Assembly (NCBI GenBank): GCA_964016885.1
Contig: OZ024743.1
Span: 166,161,492-166,225,491 of the forward strand
Length of the DNA stretch: 64,000 bases
Direction of reading: 5' to 3'
Source of the DNA: Eledone cirrhosa
Taxonomy: Eukaryota > Mollusca > Cephalopoda > Octopoda > Eledonidae
Of this stretch, positions 63,147 through 64,000 are shown in pieces (the stretch's first letter is position 1; the number at the start of each line of letters is the position of its first letter). The position numbers were made by a program, and so were the translations under genes. The notes below the pieces were generated by a model, which made no database searches, was not told where the DNA came from, and was given only the letters and a program-made list of their open reading frames with translations.

Positions 63147-63234
63147 CTATAAAATAGAAAAACAAAACTTTAGAAAACAGAAGAGTAATCGTCAAGGCTT
63201 TATTTCTCTCTCTTTCACATTTTATGTTGTATTT

Positions 63235-63480
63235 AACCCTTTTAATACCAAAACTACATGAAACCATCCGTTTCTATGATACATAACTCATTGTTCTAAA
63301 GTGTTTATTTATTTGAAAAACTGCCATCATAATTTTATGTAAGTACCTTTAAGCTATGTTTAAAAAACCAGCTTAATAATGAAAAAGTTAGTTGTATTAA
63401 TAAATCCTACCAACTTCTTAATTATTTTTAAAATGTCTTTTATTAGAAATATGATAATGAAATAGTTAGTTAACCTTATC
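63235..63480 (-). repeat. R1 dispersed repeat
   Basis: 'aacccttttaataccaaaac' to 'ttattagaaatatgataatg' is a reverse-oriented R1 with clear ends. Confidence 0.65.
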
Positions 63481-63734
63481 TTTATTTTCAAGGTACAAAG
63501 TATTTAAAAACACTTCACTTCCTGAATAAGATGGCTGCTGATATCTTACAGGTTTTTCTCATAAGAAGATGAGGGCTCAGCTCTACATGCTAATAAAACA
63601 ATTCTTAATAAACTGACCCTTATGGTCCCTATTTTCAATTAGGCAATGTGTAACATGGAAAATAAAGTCTCTTTGCTTTAATGACAAAAAAAGTTCCAAT
63701 GAAAAGATACAAATTTGTTATTCTGACTGTGAAT

Positions 63735-63990
63735 CTCAAACTTTAACCTTTTTTTAATACCGAAGTGCCATTGGTTTATGATACAAAACTGTTTATTATA
63801 TTTAAAATGTGAACATTTATCTAAAAGCTTTCTATCATAATTCTATGTTCCAAACACCAGATAAATAATAAGGAAAGTGGTAGAGCTAGTATCATTATAA
63901 AAAAGCACCCAATACACAATGTAAAGTGTTTGGCATTAGGAAGGACACACAGCCATAACAGTTACATCAAAATGAAACATTCAAATGAGG
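63735..63990 (-). repeat. R1 fragment joined to a 48-bp unit and LINE tail
   Basis: Reverse R1 ('ggtttatgatacaaaactg') to 63,870, then 'aagcacccaatacacaatgt' and 'ggcattaggaaggacacaca' of the minisatellite/LINE-A tail type in plus orientation. Confidence 0.55.
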
Positions 63991-64000
63991 CACGGTTCTT

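Overview
The window reads as animal nuclear DNA, most probably from a cephalopod of the Octopus type. The clues are tRNA-derived SINEs with the cephalopod layout, (GAT)n-tailed LINEs whose tails carry a 'gctagcatgggttagacgg'-type motif, Penelope-like elements, Helitrons, long AT microsatellites and very large introns. I see no prokaryotic features, rRNA or CRISPR.

The only host gene I can support is on the minus strand. Nine short exons between 63,146 and 4,376 have correct splice sites and matching phases, and joined in order they give one uninterrupted frame. The product is a homologue of SLC30A9/ZnT9, the mitochondrial cation-diffusion-facilitator zinc transporter. Exons 1-4 encode the soluble N-terminal domain, exon 5 the linker, exon 6 the HxxxD membrane helix, and exons 7-9 the following membrane segments. 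The first exons lie beyond the right edge and the C-terminal exons beyond the left edge. ORF-based annotation would miss the gene because its longest exon here is 136 nt.

Nearly everything else is transposable-element DNA in the introns (family letters are labels used only here). LINE-A is an RTE/BovB-like APE-type LINE with a PHD-like zinc finger inside its RT-bearing ORF. Copies lie at 4.9-12.5 kb (nested and inverted), 33.8-35.2, 39.4-40.2, 52.5-55.9 and 58.7-61.7 kb, with several relics. LINE-B is seen only as short tails. LINE-C is a second APE-type LINE at 27.6-29.1 and 37.0-38.2 kb, with an endonuclease relic at 47.1-47.5 kb. LINE-D is a near complete but dead Tx1/L1-like element at 15.0-20.3 kb, with a CCHC ORF1 and an EN-RT ORF2. 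Three Penelope-like elements with GIY-YIG domains are bounded by long inverted terminal repeats (31.3-33.7, 40.8-44.0 and 56.2-57.5 kb). Helitrons include a decayed, internally deleted autonomous copy (49.3-52.3 kb), a PIF1 relic (0.7-1.5 kb) and short non-autonomous copies with definable A|TC...CTAG|T ends.

Nesting gives relative ages. A Helitron at 31.15-35.43 kb contains both a Penelope-like element and the best preserved LINE-A. One LINE-A at 4.9-10.5 kb is split by another LINE-A flanked by a probable target-site duplication. Several insertions end within about 10-35 bp of SLC30A9 splice sites. The most unusual structures are the Penelope terminal inverted repeats, a duplicated hammerhead-ribozyme-like core (57.9 and 58.4 kb), the zinc-finger insertion in LINE-A, a 48-bp minisatellite recurring in LINE tails, and three long near-perfect foldbacks.
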